A stretch of DNA of 64,000 nt from Endomicrobium sp. (GTDB taxonomy: Bacteria > Elusimicrobiota > Endomicrobiia > Endomicrobiales > Endomicrobiaceae). The notes beneath the pieces were generated by a model, which had not been told where the DNA came from, did no database searches, and saw only the letters and a list, made by a program, of their open reading frames with translations. Within the stretch, counting starts at the first letter, position 1, and each line of letters opens with the position of its first letter. Positions 19,066 through 28,597 of the stretch are shown here, piece by piece. The stretch spans positions 248,001 through 312,000 of the forward strand of contig JAISJB010000001.1 in assembly GCA_031261715.1 (NCBI GenBank), given 5' to 3'. The position numbers were made by a program, and so were the translations under genes.

Positions 19066-20004
19066 TTATTTACTCACTACATATGCCAAAATTGATTTTT
19101 GCATGTAGAGTTTATTTTCACTTTGTTTAATTATAGAATATTTATATCGTTCCATAATATCTGATGTTATTTCTTCCCCTTTTACTGCAGGCAAACAATG
19201 TAATACTATACAATTTTTTGAAGCTTTTTGTAAAAGTATACTATTAACTTGATAAGGCATAAGAGATTGTTTTCTTGTATATCTTTCATTTTCATATCCC
19301 ATTGAGGTCCATACATCTGTATATATAACATCTGCATTGTGTATTTCGTCAATATTAGTTGTAACTTTAATATTTGCTTTGCTAGATGAAGAATATAATA
19401 ATGATTTATTTAATACATCTATTTTAGGACAATACATACTAGGAGAAATAATTGTATAATGTAAACCTAAAATTGCAACAATTCCAAGTAATGAGCAAGA
19501 TATATTGTTACTGCCATCTCCAATATAAACAATATTTAATTTTGCAAGATCTTTAACTGTATTAATATTATACAGTTCCATTATTGTCATAATATCTGAT
19601 AGAACTTGACATGGATGTTCGCTATTAGTTAACCCATTTATAATAGGAATAGAAGAAAATTTTGCAAATTTTTCTATATTATGATGATCAAATGTTCTTA
19701 TTACTATGCTATCTAAATATTGAGATAAAACCATTGCAGTATCTTGTATAGATTCTCTATGTTTTAATTGTAGATTATTGACGTCAAGAACAATAGGATT
19801 ACCTGAAAGTTGTGTCATTGCTACTATAAAAGAAACTATAGTTCTTGTAGATGGCTTGTCAAACATTAATCCAAGCGTTTTTCTATAACAAATATTATGG
19901 TTATGTTCCTTATTTTTTTTAAATTCAAAAGCTTGATATAGTAATTCATATATATTTTGTTTAGAAAGATCATAAATAGATAACAAATGTTTAATATTAC
20001 TCAT
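19066..20004 (-). CDS. argF: Ornithine carbamoyltransferase
   Basis: Makes citrulline from ornithine and carbamoyl phosphate in arginine synthesis. Carbamoyl-phosphate motif FDKPSTRT, then VIRTFDHHNI, NSEHPCQVLSD (HPCQ distinguishes it from aspartate carbamoyltransferase), DVWTSMGYE and the catalytic HCLPAVKGEEI. 312 residues is normal. It overlaps the DUF4416 gene by eight bases, suggesting translational coupling, and is followed by tRNA-Thr. Confidence 0.95.
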   Translation of the reverse strand: MSNIKHLLSIYDLSKQNIYELLYQAFEFKKNKEHNHNICYRKTLGLMFDKPSTRTIVSFIVAMTQLSGNPIVLDVNNLQLKHRESIQDTAMVLSQYLDSIVIRTFDHHNIEKFAKFSSIPIINGLTNSEHPCQVLSDIMTIMELYNINTVKDLAKLNIVYIGDGSNNISCSLLGIVAILGLHYTIISPSMYCPKIDVLNKSLLYSSSSKANIKVTTNIDEIHNADVIYTDVWTSMGYENERYTRKQSLMPYQVNSILLQKASKNCIVLHCLPAVKGEEITSDIMERYKYSIIKQSENKLYMQKSILAYVVSK

Positions 20005-20515
20005 ATGACTTAAATCCGCGTATCGTTAAAAAAAATTTTTTTGCTATTTCAGATAGATAATCTTGATATGTCCACGGAAGTTTTGTAAATTGCTTATTAT
20101 TATATATCATTGTTACTTCTCCATAGATACCATCCCTAAGGTAAATTCTATGGCTAAAATTTTTTGTTGTCACTAAAATAACAGATGCTGAAGTAATATA
20201 GCCAGGATCAATATTTATAGTTCTTTTTCCTTTGACGCTTAAATGATGTTCTATATTATTTGTGAGTATTTTTACTGTAGCTATACTATCTGCTGTAATC
20301 AATTTTTTAAATGAAATCCAACATCTAATTAGATTATTTCCAAATTCATTATTATAATAGTTAGTGAAATCAAATTTAATAAATTTACTTACAATATCAA
20401 TAGAACCAAAACATTCAGTAAGTTTGATTAAAGCAGACTGTTGCACATCTAAATTAGAAAAAATTAAACCACAAAATAACTTTACTTTAGGATTGATAGT
20501 ACTTATAATTCCCAT
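19997..20515 (-). CDS. DUF4416 family protein
   Basis: 172 residues of unknown function. Matches the DUF4416 pattern: KVKLFCGLIF near the start, FDFTNYYNNEFGNNLIRCW, TNNIEHHLS, RTINIDPGYITSASVILVTT and a late PWTYQDYLSEIAKKFF. The invariant-looking NIDPGY and HRIYLRDGIYGEVT segments suggest an enzyme rather than a structural protein, but no reaction is known to me. Coupled to argF by an eight-base overlap. Confidence 0.8.
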   Translation of the reverse strand: MGIISTINPKVKLFCGLIFSNLDVQQSALIKLTECFGSIDIVSKFIKFDFTNYYNNEFGNNLIRCWISFKKLITADSIATVKILTNNIEHHLSVKGKRTINIDPGYITSASVILVTTKNFSHRIYLRDGIYGEVTMIYNNKQFTKLPWTYQDYLSEIAKKFFLTIRGFKSYE

Positions 20516-20633
20516 ATTTTTTTAACTTTAAAGTATACAAAAAACTCCATAAATATTTATTTATAATTAGTTTAATACAAAATTAATAAATTGTAAATAA
20601 TAAAAATAATTAAAAGTGCACATTCACAGTCTT

Positions 20634-21107
20634 TTAATTATTTTGATACAGATTAAGAATAGTACTAATCAAATTTGTTGTTGATTTACCTTGTATAAAA
20701 GGAAATCTATAAGTCACTCTTGCAAATTCACGACCAACTATTTCTGATAATTTATAGTTACTTCCAGCAACTAACACATCAGGTCGTAATTCACTTAAAA
20801 TAGTTTTTGGTGTTTGCTCATTAAAAATAAATACATAATCTACAGGTTTTAAAGTAATTAGTATTTTAGCTCTTTCTATCTCATTAGTAACAGGCCTTTT
20901 AAATCCTTTAAGACAATTTAAAATTTTATCTGAAGTAATGGCCACAATTAATACATCTCCTAATTTTTTAGCTTTATTAAGCAAGCCAATATGACCTATA
21001 TGCAACAAGTCAAAACAACCGTTTGTAAAAACAATTTTTTTTCCTTGACTTTTAAGTTCTTTTACTAATTTACATATAGATTGTTTAGACAAAATACCAT
21101 TTTTCAT
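20634..21107 (-). CDS. rfaE2: D-glycero-beta-D-manno-heptose 1-phosphate adenylyltransferase (RfaE2/HldE-C type)
   Basis: Nucleotidyltransferase activating heptose phosphate to ADP-heptose for LPS core. The cytidylyltransferase-fold signature is VFTNGCFDLLHIGHIGLLN with the HxGH motif; later VDYVFIFNEQTP and the GKSTT end. The short stand-alone form lacks the RfaE1 kinase domain. The ATG at 21107 is preferred because GAGG lies six bases upstream; an ATG at 21119 would sit on top of that box. It is the main evidence for a heptose-bearing outer membrane in this organism. A related adenylyltransferase substrate is possible. Confidence 0.85.
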   Translation of the reverse strand: MKNGILSKQSICKLVKELKSQGKKIVFTNGCFDLLHIGHIGLLNKAKKLGDVLIVAITSDKILNCLKGFKRPVTNEIERAKILITLKPVDYVFIFNEQTPKTILSELRPDVLVAGSNYKLSEIVGREFARVTYRFPFIQGKSTTNLISTILNLYQNN

Positions 21108-21156
21108 ATTAAACCTCATTTTATAAAAACTACATATTGTTTTACTTAAATATTAA

Positions 21157-22584
21157 TTACCATCTCAAAACTGGATTACGTGCTGCTATAACCTCATCTA
21201 GTCTTCTAACTATAGTAGTATGAGGAGCACATTTAATTTTGTCTGATTCATCTAGCATTTCTTTAAATATAATAATTTTAAAGATCTCTATGAATTTATC
21301 CAATGTTTGTTTGGATTCTGTTTCAGTAGGTTCCATCATTATAGATTCTTCTACGATTAATGGGAAGTATATAGTTGGAGCATAATATCCATAATCTAAT
21401 AACCTTTTTGCTACATCAACAGTTTTTACTCCATTTTTTAATATTGATTTAAGAGAAAGTACAAATTCATGCAAACATTTATGACCGCCAGGAACATCTA
21501 TATTGTCTCTTAATTTAGCTAACATATAGTTAGCATTAAGAACTGCTTGTTTTGTACTGTTGATTAAACCTTCTGCTCCTAATAGCTTTATATATACATA
21601 AGATTTTAATATGACTGGAAAATTTCCAAAAAAAGCTTTTATTTTTCCTATGCTTTGATGTTTTTCGTAGTTAAATACAAAATGAGTTTTATTGTTAATT
21701 ATTCTAGGAATTGGTAAAAATGGTTCTAAAAATTTTTTTACACCAACAGGGCCTGAGCCAGGCCCTCCTCCTCCATGAGGAGCTGCAAATGTTTTATGTA
21801 GATTTATATGCATAATATCAAAACCTAAATCTCCAGGTTTTATTATTCCAACTATAGCATTTAAATTTGCTCCATCATAGTACATTATAGTTCCATTATT
21901 ATGAGCAAGTTCCGTTATTGTTAAAATATTTTTTTCGAAAACGCCTAAAGTATTAGGTACAGTCAACATAATAGCTGCAACATTTTCATTTAACAATTGT
22001 TTTAACTTATCTATATTTATTTGTCCGTCGTGTGTTGAGTCTAGCGTAATAACGTTAAAACCAGCTAACATAGCTGAAGATGGATTGGTCCCATGTGCTG
22101 AATCTGGAATTATTACAGTAGTTCTTTTTTGTTTTATTGTTTCAAAATACTTTGCAATTATTAACAAACCTGTTAATTCACCATGAGCACCAGCAGCTGG
22201 TTGTAAAGTAAAATAGTCCATACCAGAAATAGCACACAAATCCTGTTCTAATTTATACATTATTTCCAAATTGCCTTGAATTGTTAATTCATCTTGATAT
22301 GGATGAATTTGATTAAATCTATAATGTCGTGCAACTTGTTCACTAATTAATGGATTATGTTTCATAGTACATGAACCTAAAGGATAGAAAGTTGTACTTA
22401 AAGCATAGTTATTTCTTGATAAATTAGTAAAATGCCTCAACAGATCACTTTCAGTAATATTTGGAAAATGTAATGATGAACATCTCTGTAGATTACTAGG
22501 AATATTTATTTCTATATTAATATCACAACTAATATCATATGCTGGTTGACAACACGTAGATATTTCATTTAATAATTTTTCCAT
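21157..22584 (-). CDS. gcvPB: Glycine dehydrogenase (decarboxylating) subunit 2
   Basis: PLP-binding half of the split P-protein of the glycine cleavage system. TFYPLGSCTMKHNP lies near residue 65, YDGANLNAI in the middle, and the PLP-lysine segment is MHINLHKTFAAPHGGGGPG. 475 residues is the usual length for the split form. It follows gcvPA by 28 bp. gcvT (aminomethyltransferase) and lpd are not in this cluster. Confidence 0.96.
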   Translation of the reverse strand: MEKLLNEISTCCQPAYDISCDINIEINIPSNLQRCSSLHFPNITESDLLRHFTNLSRNNYALSTTFYPLGSCTMKHNPLISEQVARHYRFNQIHPYQDELTIQGNLEIMYKLEQDLCAISGMDYFTLQPAAGAHGELTGLLIIAKYFETIKQKRTTVIIPDSAHGTNPSSAMLAGFNVITLDSTHDGQINIDKLKQLLNENVAAIMLTVPNTLGVFEKNILTITELAHNNGTIMYYDGANLNAIVGIIKPGDLGFDIMHINLHKTFAAPHGGGGPGSGPVGVKKFLEPFLPIPRIINNKTHFVFNYEKHQSIGKIKAFFGNFPVILKSYVYIKLLGAEGLINSTKQAVLNANYMLAKLRDNIDVPGGHKCLHEFVLSLKSILKNGVKTVDVAKRLLDYGYYAPTIYFPLIVEESIMMEPTETESKQTLDKFIEIFKIIIFKEMLDESDKIKCAPHTTIVRRLDEVIAARNPVLRW

Positions 22585-22612
22585 GATACTTTTTTGTCCT
22601 ATTGTAAAATAT

Positions 22613-23947
22613 TTATATTGTCTTTAATATTTCTATTAAACTATCTATTTCTGATTTAGTTCGCTGTTCTGTTACACAAAATAACATACAATTTTTTAAT
22701 TTGGCATTTGCATTTGCATTTGATAAATTTAGAGGCCCTAGTATATTGTTATATAGCAATATTTTATTTATTTTATTTATATCTTTAGTGGTTTTGATGA
22801 CAAACTCATTAAAGAATGTTTGATCTCCAAATTTTGAGCTAAATCCGTTTAGAGATTTTATTTGCTTAAATGTATATTTAGCTTTAGCAATATTAACCTC
22901 TGCAAGTTTTTTAAATCCTTTACTTCCCCAACCAGATAAAAATACACAACTAGCTAACGCATTTAATGAAGCATTAGTACATATGTTAGATGTCGCGTTA
23001 ACTCTTCTTATATGCTGTTCTCTACTTTGCATAGTTAAAACAAAACCTCGCTCTCCCTTGATATCCTTTGTTTGTCCCACTATTCTTCCTGGTAATCTCC
23101 AAGCTAAAGATTTTTTTGTAACTATAAAGCCACAAGTAGTTCCACCAAAACTCATTGGAGAACCTAAACCTTGATTTTCTCCAACAGCAATATCTGCATT
23201 ATATTCTCCTGGGGTACAGAACACTCCTAATGATAAAGGATTTACTACAGCGATAAACAAAGAATTAAATTTTTTTGTCCAATAACATAAACTCTTCATG
23301 TTTTCTATAAGTCCAAAATAATTCGGAGATTGGATTACAACAGCAGTAGTATTATCATCAAGTTTGTTAAGCAAAGTATTATTATCAATAATACCATTTG
23401 TAGTTTCTAAAAAAATAAGATCTACTTCTAAATGCTTGAAGTACGTTATTATTACTTTAATATATTCAGGATTCAATGCTTCTGATATTAATATCTTTTT
23501 TGTTTTTTTATACCTTATAGACATCAAGATTGCTTCAACAACTGCTGTTGCCCCATCATAAAGTGAAGCATTTGAGACATCTAAATCAGTTAATGCACAT
23601 ATTAAACTCTGATATTCAAAAATTGCTTGTAATGTGCCTTGACTTGCTTCAGCTTGATAAGGAGTATATGAAGTTCTAAATTCTGATCTATTTACAATTT
23701 CTTTAACTAAAGCAGGAATATAGTGGTCATATATTCCTGCACCTCTAAATGAAATTAAAATTTTATTTTTTTTTGCAACGTTATGTAAATGTGTTAAAAT
23801 TTCTTGTTCTGTATTACCATGACATATATTTAATTTATTTAAAACTAAATTTCTAGGAATATTAACGAATAAATCTTTAATACAATTAATGCCTATAGTC
23901 TTAAGCATGTCATTTTGCTCTGTCTTATTCTTAGAAGTATAATCCAT
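22613..23947 (-). CDS. gcvPA: Glycine dehydrogenase (decarboxylating) subunit 1
   Basis: N-terminal half of the split P-protein. FRGAGIYDHYIPA, FRTSYTPYQAEASQGTLQ and VSNASLYDGATA are family signatures. MSFGGTTCGFIVTKK lies late in the protein. 444 residues is normal. Near the C-terminus a perfect triple hexanucleotide (GCATTT x3 on the plus strand) encodes repeated Asn-Ala. It lies nine bases from gcvH. Confidence 0.96.
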   Translation of the reverse strand: MDYTSKNKTEQNDMLKTIGINCIKDLFVNIPRNLVLNKLNICHGNTEQEILTHLHNVAKKNKILISFRGAGIYDHYIPALVKEIVNRSEFRTSYTPYQAEASQGTLQAIFEYQSLICALTDLDVSNASLYDGATAVVEAILMSIRYKKTKKILISEALNPEYIKVIITYFKHLEVDLIFLETTNGIIDNNTLLNKLDDNTTAVVIQSPNYFGLIENMKSLCYWTKKFNSLFIAVVNPLSLGVFCTPGEYNADIAVGENQGLGSPMSFGGTTCGFIVTKKSLAWRLPGRIVGQTKDIKGERGFVLTMQSREQHIRRVNATSNICTNASLNALASCVFLSGWGSKGFKKLAEVNIAKAKYTFKQIKSLNGFSSKFGDQTFFNEFVIKTTKDINKINKILLYNNILGPLNLSNANANAKLKNCMLFCVTEQRTKSEIDSLIEILKTI

Positions 23948-23955
23948 AGTTTATT

Positions 23956-24339
23956 TTATCTCTCTGTAACTAGTTTTTGATAATCATTGACTGATAATAG
24001 AACATTTAAATCGTTTATGTTTGCAATTTTTAATTTAAACAAATAACCATCTAAATATGGAAATTTGTTAATTAATTCAGGTTTTTCTAATATTAATGTA
24101 TTAATTTTAATGATTTCTCCACTTAAAGGGGCATATATATCAAAAGCTGATTTAACTGATTCAATAATTGCAACTGGTTGATTAATATTGACATGTTTGC
24201 CTAAATCAGGAAGTTCAACATGGACAATATCTGTAATTTCTTGTTGAGCAAAATCCGTAATACCTACAGTGACTTCTTGTTCATTTATTTTAACCCACTC
24301 ATGTGTTTTTGTATATCTTAAATCATTTGGAATATTCAT
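23956..24339 (-). CDS. gcvH: Glycine cleavage system H protein
   Basis: Lipoyl carrier shuttling the aminomethyl group between P, T and L proteins. YTKTHEWVKIN lies at the start, VGITDFAQQEITDIVHVELP follows, and the lipoyl-lysine is in IIESVKSAFDIYAP. 127 residues is normal. It is the first gene of gcvH-gcvPA-gcvPB; the missing gcvT is notable because H protein without T cannot complete the reaction. Confidence 0.97.
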   Translation of the reverse strand: MNIPNDLRYTKTHEWVKINEQEVTVGITDFAQQEITDIVHVELPDLGKHVNINQPVAIIESVKSAFDIYAPLSGEIIKINTLILEKPELINKFPYLDGYLFKLKIANINDLNVLLSVNDYQKLVTER

Positions 24340-24392
24340 TTAATTATGTTTCTCCTAAATCTAAATTTGTAATATTAAATTATTATATTGCA

Positions 24393-25148
24393 TTATAATA
24401 ATTTTGTTGTTTTTAATCTTGATATTTCATATAAAATTATGGCAAGTGCACATGAAACATTTAATGATGAAACTTTATTACAGTGAGTAATTGACACTAA
24501 CATATCACAATATTTTTTAGTTAAATTATGCATTCCATGCTGTTCATTACCTAATATAATAACTATTGGACAATTAAGACGTATTTTACTAATAGGTTGG
24601 TCAGTACCCAGTGCAGTTCCTATTATAAAAAAGCCATTTTGTTTTAAAATTTTTATTGCATAATTTATATTGACAACTTTTGAAACATAAATATGTTCAA
24701 CTGCTCCAGTTGAAACTTTTGCTACAGTTTCATTAATATCTACATTTCTTCTGTTAGGTAAAATGATACCATGAACTCTAAATGCTACACAATTTCTTAT
24801 AATTGCACCTAAGTTATGAGGATCTGTTATCCCATCAGAAATTATTAAAATTGGATATTGAGAAATGACTTTTACATTTTTTATTAATTGTATTAAACTT
24901 ATATATTGTACTGACTCTATTTTTGCAATTATTCCTTGCGCTTTTTTATATAGTACATTCCTTTTTAATTTCATATCAATTTTTTGTACAGAGATGTTTT
25001 TACTTTTCGCTATATGAAGAATATCAGAAATAACTTTGCCTTGAGCATAATTTGAAATTAATATTTTTGTTATTTTACGCTTACTTGCTTTTAAAGCTTC
25101 TAATACAGCATTTTTACCATAAATAATATTATGTTTCTTCTTAATCAT
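24393..25148 (-). CDS. rlmB: 23S rRNA 2'-O-ribose methyltransferase, RlmB/TrmH family
   Basis: SPOUT-class methyltransferase. N-terminal substrate-binding segment starts YGKNAVLEALKA; the catalytic knot shows DGITDPHNLGAIIRNC, ILGNEQHGMHN and SLNVSCALAIILYEI. 251 residues, typical of RlmB (Gm2251 in E. coli numbering). It overlaps cysS by four bases, a common pairing. The exact target nucleotide is inferred from the family. Confidence 0.9.
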   Translation of the reverse strand: MIKKKHNIIYGKNAVLEALKASKRKITKILISNYAQGKVISDILHIAKSKNISVQKIDMKLKRNVLYKKAQGIIAKIESVQYISLIQLIKNVKVISQYPILIISDGITDPHNLGAIIRNCVAFRVHGIILPNRRNVDINETVAKVSTGAVEHIYVSKVVNINYAIKILKQNGFFIIGTALGTDQPISKIRLNCPIVIILGNEQHGMHNLTKKYCDMLVSITHCNKVSSLNVSCALAIILYEISRLKTTKLL

Positions 25149-26569
25149 AAATTTTTTAATTTTATTGTAATAAAATGATTGTCAAGTAGATCTATTATAT
25201 TATATCCGTGTTGATAAAGTACTTTTCTTAATTCATCAGACTTAGTCCAATTTTTATTTTTTCGCGCTTGTACTCTTTCTTGTAGTATTAATTGTAAATT
25301 CTTATCTTGAATTATGTTATTCGATGGTAACTTAAATCCTAAAGATTTATTATAAAATTCTTCAAATAATAACTTAAATTGATAAAGACGTTGTATTGAT
25401 ACCCCAAGAAAATCTTTTAATATTAAATTTTTTAATTTGTGTAGATATGATAACGCTTGTTCAGAATTAAAATTATTATCCATAGTATTGAAAAATTTTT
25501 CTTGTAGTTCCAATAAATCCTTATCAAGAATAGTAGTACTCTTAACATTATCTTTCTTTTTAATAGAGTCCAAACTTACTTTATAAAGAAGTTTAATATA
25601 AGTTTCATTGAGATTATGCAAAGATTGTTCTGCCATTTTCATAAGATGATAAGAAAATTGTAATGGTTTAGAATAATGCTGTGTAAGTAAATAGTAACGA
25701 ACTGTACTTGCTTCATATGTTTTAAAAATATTTTGCAATGAAATAAAATTATTTAGTGATTTAGACATTTTTTTGTCATTTATAGTAACAAATCCAGTAT
25801 GTATCCAATATTTGGCAAATTGTTTCCCAGTTTGTGCCTCACTTTGTGCAATTTCATTTTCATGATGTGGAAATATTAAATCATTACCACCACCATGTAT
25901 ATCTACTGTTGAACCAAGAAATTTGTATGCTATCACAGAGCATTCTATGTGCCATCCTGGACGACCTTCTCCCCATGGACTATTCCATATAAATTCTTTA
26001 GGATCGTTTTCTTTTTTATTTTTCCAAAGAGCAAAATCAATGTATGTTTTTTTGTTAATATCAATTTTTTTAGACACAGTATTATAATTAGCAAACTTTC
26101 TATTTGATAACATACCATACTTAGAAAATTTCTTAATATTAAAATAAACACTACCATTAATTGCATAAGCATATCCTTTTTTTATAAGTATTTTTATAAA
26201 GTCTATTATGTCTTGTATCATCATAGTTACACGTGGATAAGCATATGCCTTTAAGATGTTTAACTTTTCAGTATATTGAAAATATTCATTTATATATTTC
26301 TTTGTAATTTCTGTAGGATTTATATGATTTATATTTGATATGTTAATAATCTTATCATCTACGTCAGTAAAATTTTGTATATGCTTTACTAAGTAGCCCC
26401 TTAATAATAAATGCCTTCGTATTATATCAAATACTATATATGTTCTGGCATGTCCTAAGTGCATATTTGAATATGGAGTAACACCACATACATACATATT
26501 TACAACTTTTTTGTCATTTATAAAATTTTCTTTACATTTAGTGAGCGTATTATATATTTTAATTATCAT
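25145..26569 (-). CDS. cysS: Cysteinyl-tRNA synthetase
   Basis: Class I synthetase. MYVCGVTPYSNMHLGHARTY carries the zinc Cys and HIGH motif; GWHIECS and HGGGNDLIFPHHENEIAQS hold further zinc ligands; the KMSKS loop is DKKMSKSLNNF. 474 residues is normal. First gene of a minus-strand run that follows the large AT-rich gap; its start overlaps nothing upstream. Confidence 0.97.
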   Translation of the reverse strand: MIIKIYNTLTKCKENFINDKKVVNMYVCGVTPYSNMHLGHARTYIVFDIIRRHLLLRGYLVKHIQNFTDVDDKIINISNINHINPTEITKKYINEYFQYTEKLNILKAYAYPRVTMMIQDIIDFIKILIKKGYAYAINGSVYFNIKKFSKYGMLSNRKFANYNTVSKKIDINKKTYIDFALWKNKKENDPKEFIWNSPWGEGRPGWHIECSVIAYKFLGSTVDIHGGGNDLIFPHHENEIAQSEAQTGKQFAKYWIHTGFVTINDKKMSKSLNNFISLQNIFKTYEASTVRYYLLTQHYSKPLQFSYHLMKMAEQSLHNLNETYIKLLYKVSLDSIKKKDNVKSTTILDKDLLELQEKFFNTMDNNFNSEQALSYLHKLKNLILKDFLGVSIQRLYQFKLLFEEFYNKSLGFKLPSNNIIQDKNLQLILQERVQARKNKNWTKSDELRKVLYQHGYNIIDLLDNHFITIKLKNL

Positions 26570-27130
26570 AATAGCACTTTGTTATATTAATAAACACAAT
26601 TTTTGGTTTTATTAATATAAACTATACATATGTGACTGTGCTGTCATTATAATAAAACCAATATTGTTCATTAAAAAAATTTTTTTCTTTAATTTAGTAT
26701 ATATAATTAGTAGTAATGTTGATCTTGAAATACTTTTATATTTATTATTTATATTTGAAAAACAATAACTTATATTTCTTAATCTAATGCATCTATAACC
26801 GAATGTAACATAATGTCAGCACTAGTATGCTAATGTAAATTCAATTATAAATTCAACACTACCTAACACTAATTTTCCTTCACCTTTGTTTCAATTTGTA
26901 TATATCATATATAGCCAAATAGCCATACAAACATATATGATAGACAACTTAAATAAGTTCTATAATAAAATAAGTCTAATTTTCAACATTAATGAGTGTT
27001 CAATTTTAACTTTGTTCTGTTTTAAAGCTTTATACTATATTATATAATATTAAAATAAATGATTTATTGAAAGAGAAAAACTATATAATTAAGGATTATA
27101 TCAAATTACAATAAATTTTTGATTGTTAAC
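26570..27130 (+). other. Large intergenic gap without a recognisable gene
   Basis: 560 bp between divergent cysS (minus) and cardiolipin synthase (plus), the longest non-coding stretch of the window. Very AT-rich with many stops in all frames. It holds a perfect 10-bp inverted repeat (26903-26912 with 26933-26942) whose 20-base loop contains a short direct repeat (ATAGCCA). I see no tRNA, no DnaA-box cluster and no clear riboswitch. Likely contents are the two divergent promoters and decayed DNA; gene orientation is mainly minus to its left and mainly plus to its right. Confidence 0.6.
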
Positions 27131-28570
27131 ATGTTAATGAATTTTATTATTACTTTTATTCACATAATATTAGCTATTATAATAACAGTTCATGTATTAT
27201 TATATAAGGAAGATGTTAAAAGTTCTATTAGTTGGATATCATTAGTGTTCTTATCACCCTTTGTTGGAGCTATATTATACATATTTTTTGGCATTAATAG
27301 AGTTAAACGTAAGGCATTACGTTTAAAACAATATATTGTTGATAATGATAACTTATTACAAACTAACTCAAATAATAAGCATCACATCTATAGTAATTTA
27401 TTAATTAAATATAAGCAATTTATACATTTTGGATATAAAGTCTATCCACAACGTTACACTTTTGGAAACAAAATTACTCCTCTACAAAATGGAACAGAAG
27501 CTTATCCAGAAATGTTAAAACATATATTAAATTCTCAAAATGAGGTACTAATATTAAGTTATATTTTTGATTATGATTTGGAAACAAAAAAATTTTTAGA
27601 TGCTTTCAAGATTTTAATTAATCGAGGAATCAAAATTAAAATCTTAGTAGATGGAATAGGCACTCTTAAATTCTTTCGTTCTTCTATAGAAAAACAACTT
27701 TCTAAAATTAACGGTTTAGAGTATGGAGTTTTTTTACCTCCGCATATTCCAATATTGTTACCTTTTGTCAATTTAAGAAATCATAGAAAAATAATGATTA
27801 TTGATGGGAAAATAGCTTTTCTTGGAGGAATGAATTTATCTAAAAAAAATATTTTAATTAATGACATTAATCATGGTATCATAGATATAACTTTTAAAAT
27901 TGAAGGTCCAGTTATAGACCAAATTTTTAGGGTATTTAAACATGATTGGGAATTTACGAAACATAGTAAATGCAATTTTGTTTATGAGAAAAATAATAAT
28001 AATATAAAAATTTGTAAACAAGATATTCCAGCAAGAGTCATATCTGATGGCCCTGACAGTCAATTTGATAAAATAGAACTCATTGTACATGGAGCACTTA
28101 ATATGGCTAAAAGAAAAATTACCATAGTTACTCCTTATTTTTTACCAGAAAGTAATATATTAGTTGCACTTAAAATGGCAGCTATGAAGGGAATTAACGT
28201 TGAACTGATTGTACCAGAACGTAGCGATTACAAATTTTTAGATTATGCCAGTGAAGCTAACTTTTTAAGTTTACTTCTAAGTGGAGTAAAAATTTACCGT
28301 ACTATACGTCCTTTTGACCATAGTAAAATTTTTATAGTGGATGATGAATGGGTTTTTATTGGTTCTGCAAATTGGGATGTTAGAAGTTTTAAGTTGCATT
28401 TTGAAACTAACATAGAATTGTTTAGTCATGATTTAGCAAAAATACTTAATGATATAATAAGCAAAAAAAAAAGAAAAGCTAAATTGGTTACTACGCATGA
28501 AGTACAACATATCTCATGTTTAAAACGTATTAGAAATAACGCTTATAGATTACTAACTCCATATGGATAA
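27131..28570 (+). CDS. cls: Cardiolipin synthase (phospholipase D family)
   Basis: Condenses two phosphatidylglycerols to cardiolipin in the inner membrane. Two N-terminal membrane segments with ISWISLVFLSPFVGAILY between them, then two HKD motifs: NHRKIMIIDGKIAFLGGMN and DHSKIFIVDDEWVFIGSANWD. About 480 residues is typical. The reading frame opens with TTG at 27119; ATG at 27131 is taken as start, and ATG at 27137 is also possible, none with a clear Shine-Dalgarno. Confidence 0.94.
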   Translation: MLMNFIITFIHIILAIIITVHVLLYKEDVKSSISWISLVFLSPFVGAILYIFFGINRVKRKALRLKQYIVDNDNLLQTNSNNKHHIYSNLLIKYKQFIHFGYKVYPQRYTFGNKITPLQNGTEAYPEMLKHILNSQNEVLILSYIFDYDLETKKFLDAFKILINRGIKIKILVDGIGTLKFFRSSIEKQLSKINGLEYGVFLPPHIPILLPFVNLRNHRKIMIIDGKIAFLGGMNLSKKNILINDINHGIIDITFKIEGPVIDQIFRVFKHDWEFTKHSKCNFVYEKNNNNIKICKQDIPARVISDGPDSQFDKIELIVHGALNMAKRKITIVTPYFLPESNILVALKMAAMKGINVELIVPERSDYKFLDYASEANFLSLLLSGVKIYRTIRPFDHSKIFIVDDEWVFIGSANWDVRSFKLHFETNIELFSHDLAKILNDIISKKKRKAKLVTTHEVQHISCLKRIRNNAYRLLTPYG

Positions 28571-28597
28571 ATTAATTAAACAAAATAGAGAAATAAC

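Noticed and set aside
27440-27455. DnaA-box-like TATCCACA
   Set aside because: Single site inside the cardiolipin synthase gene, not part of a cluster.
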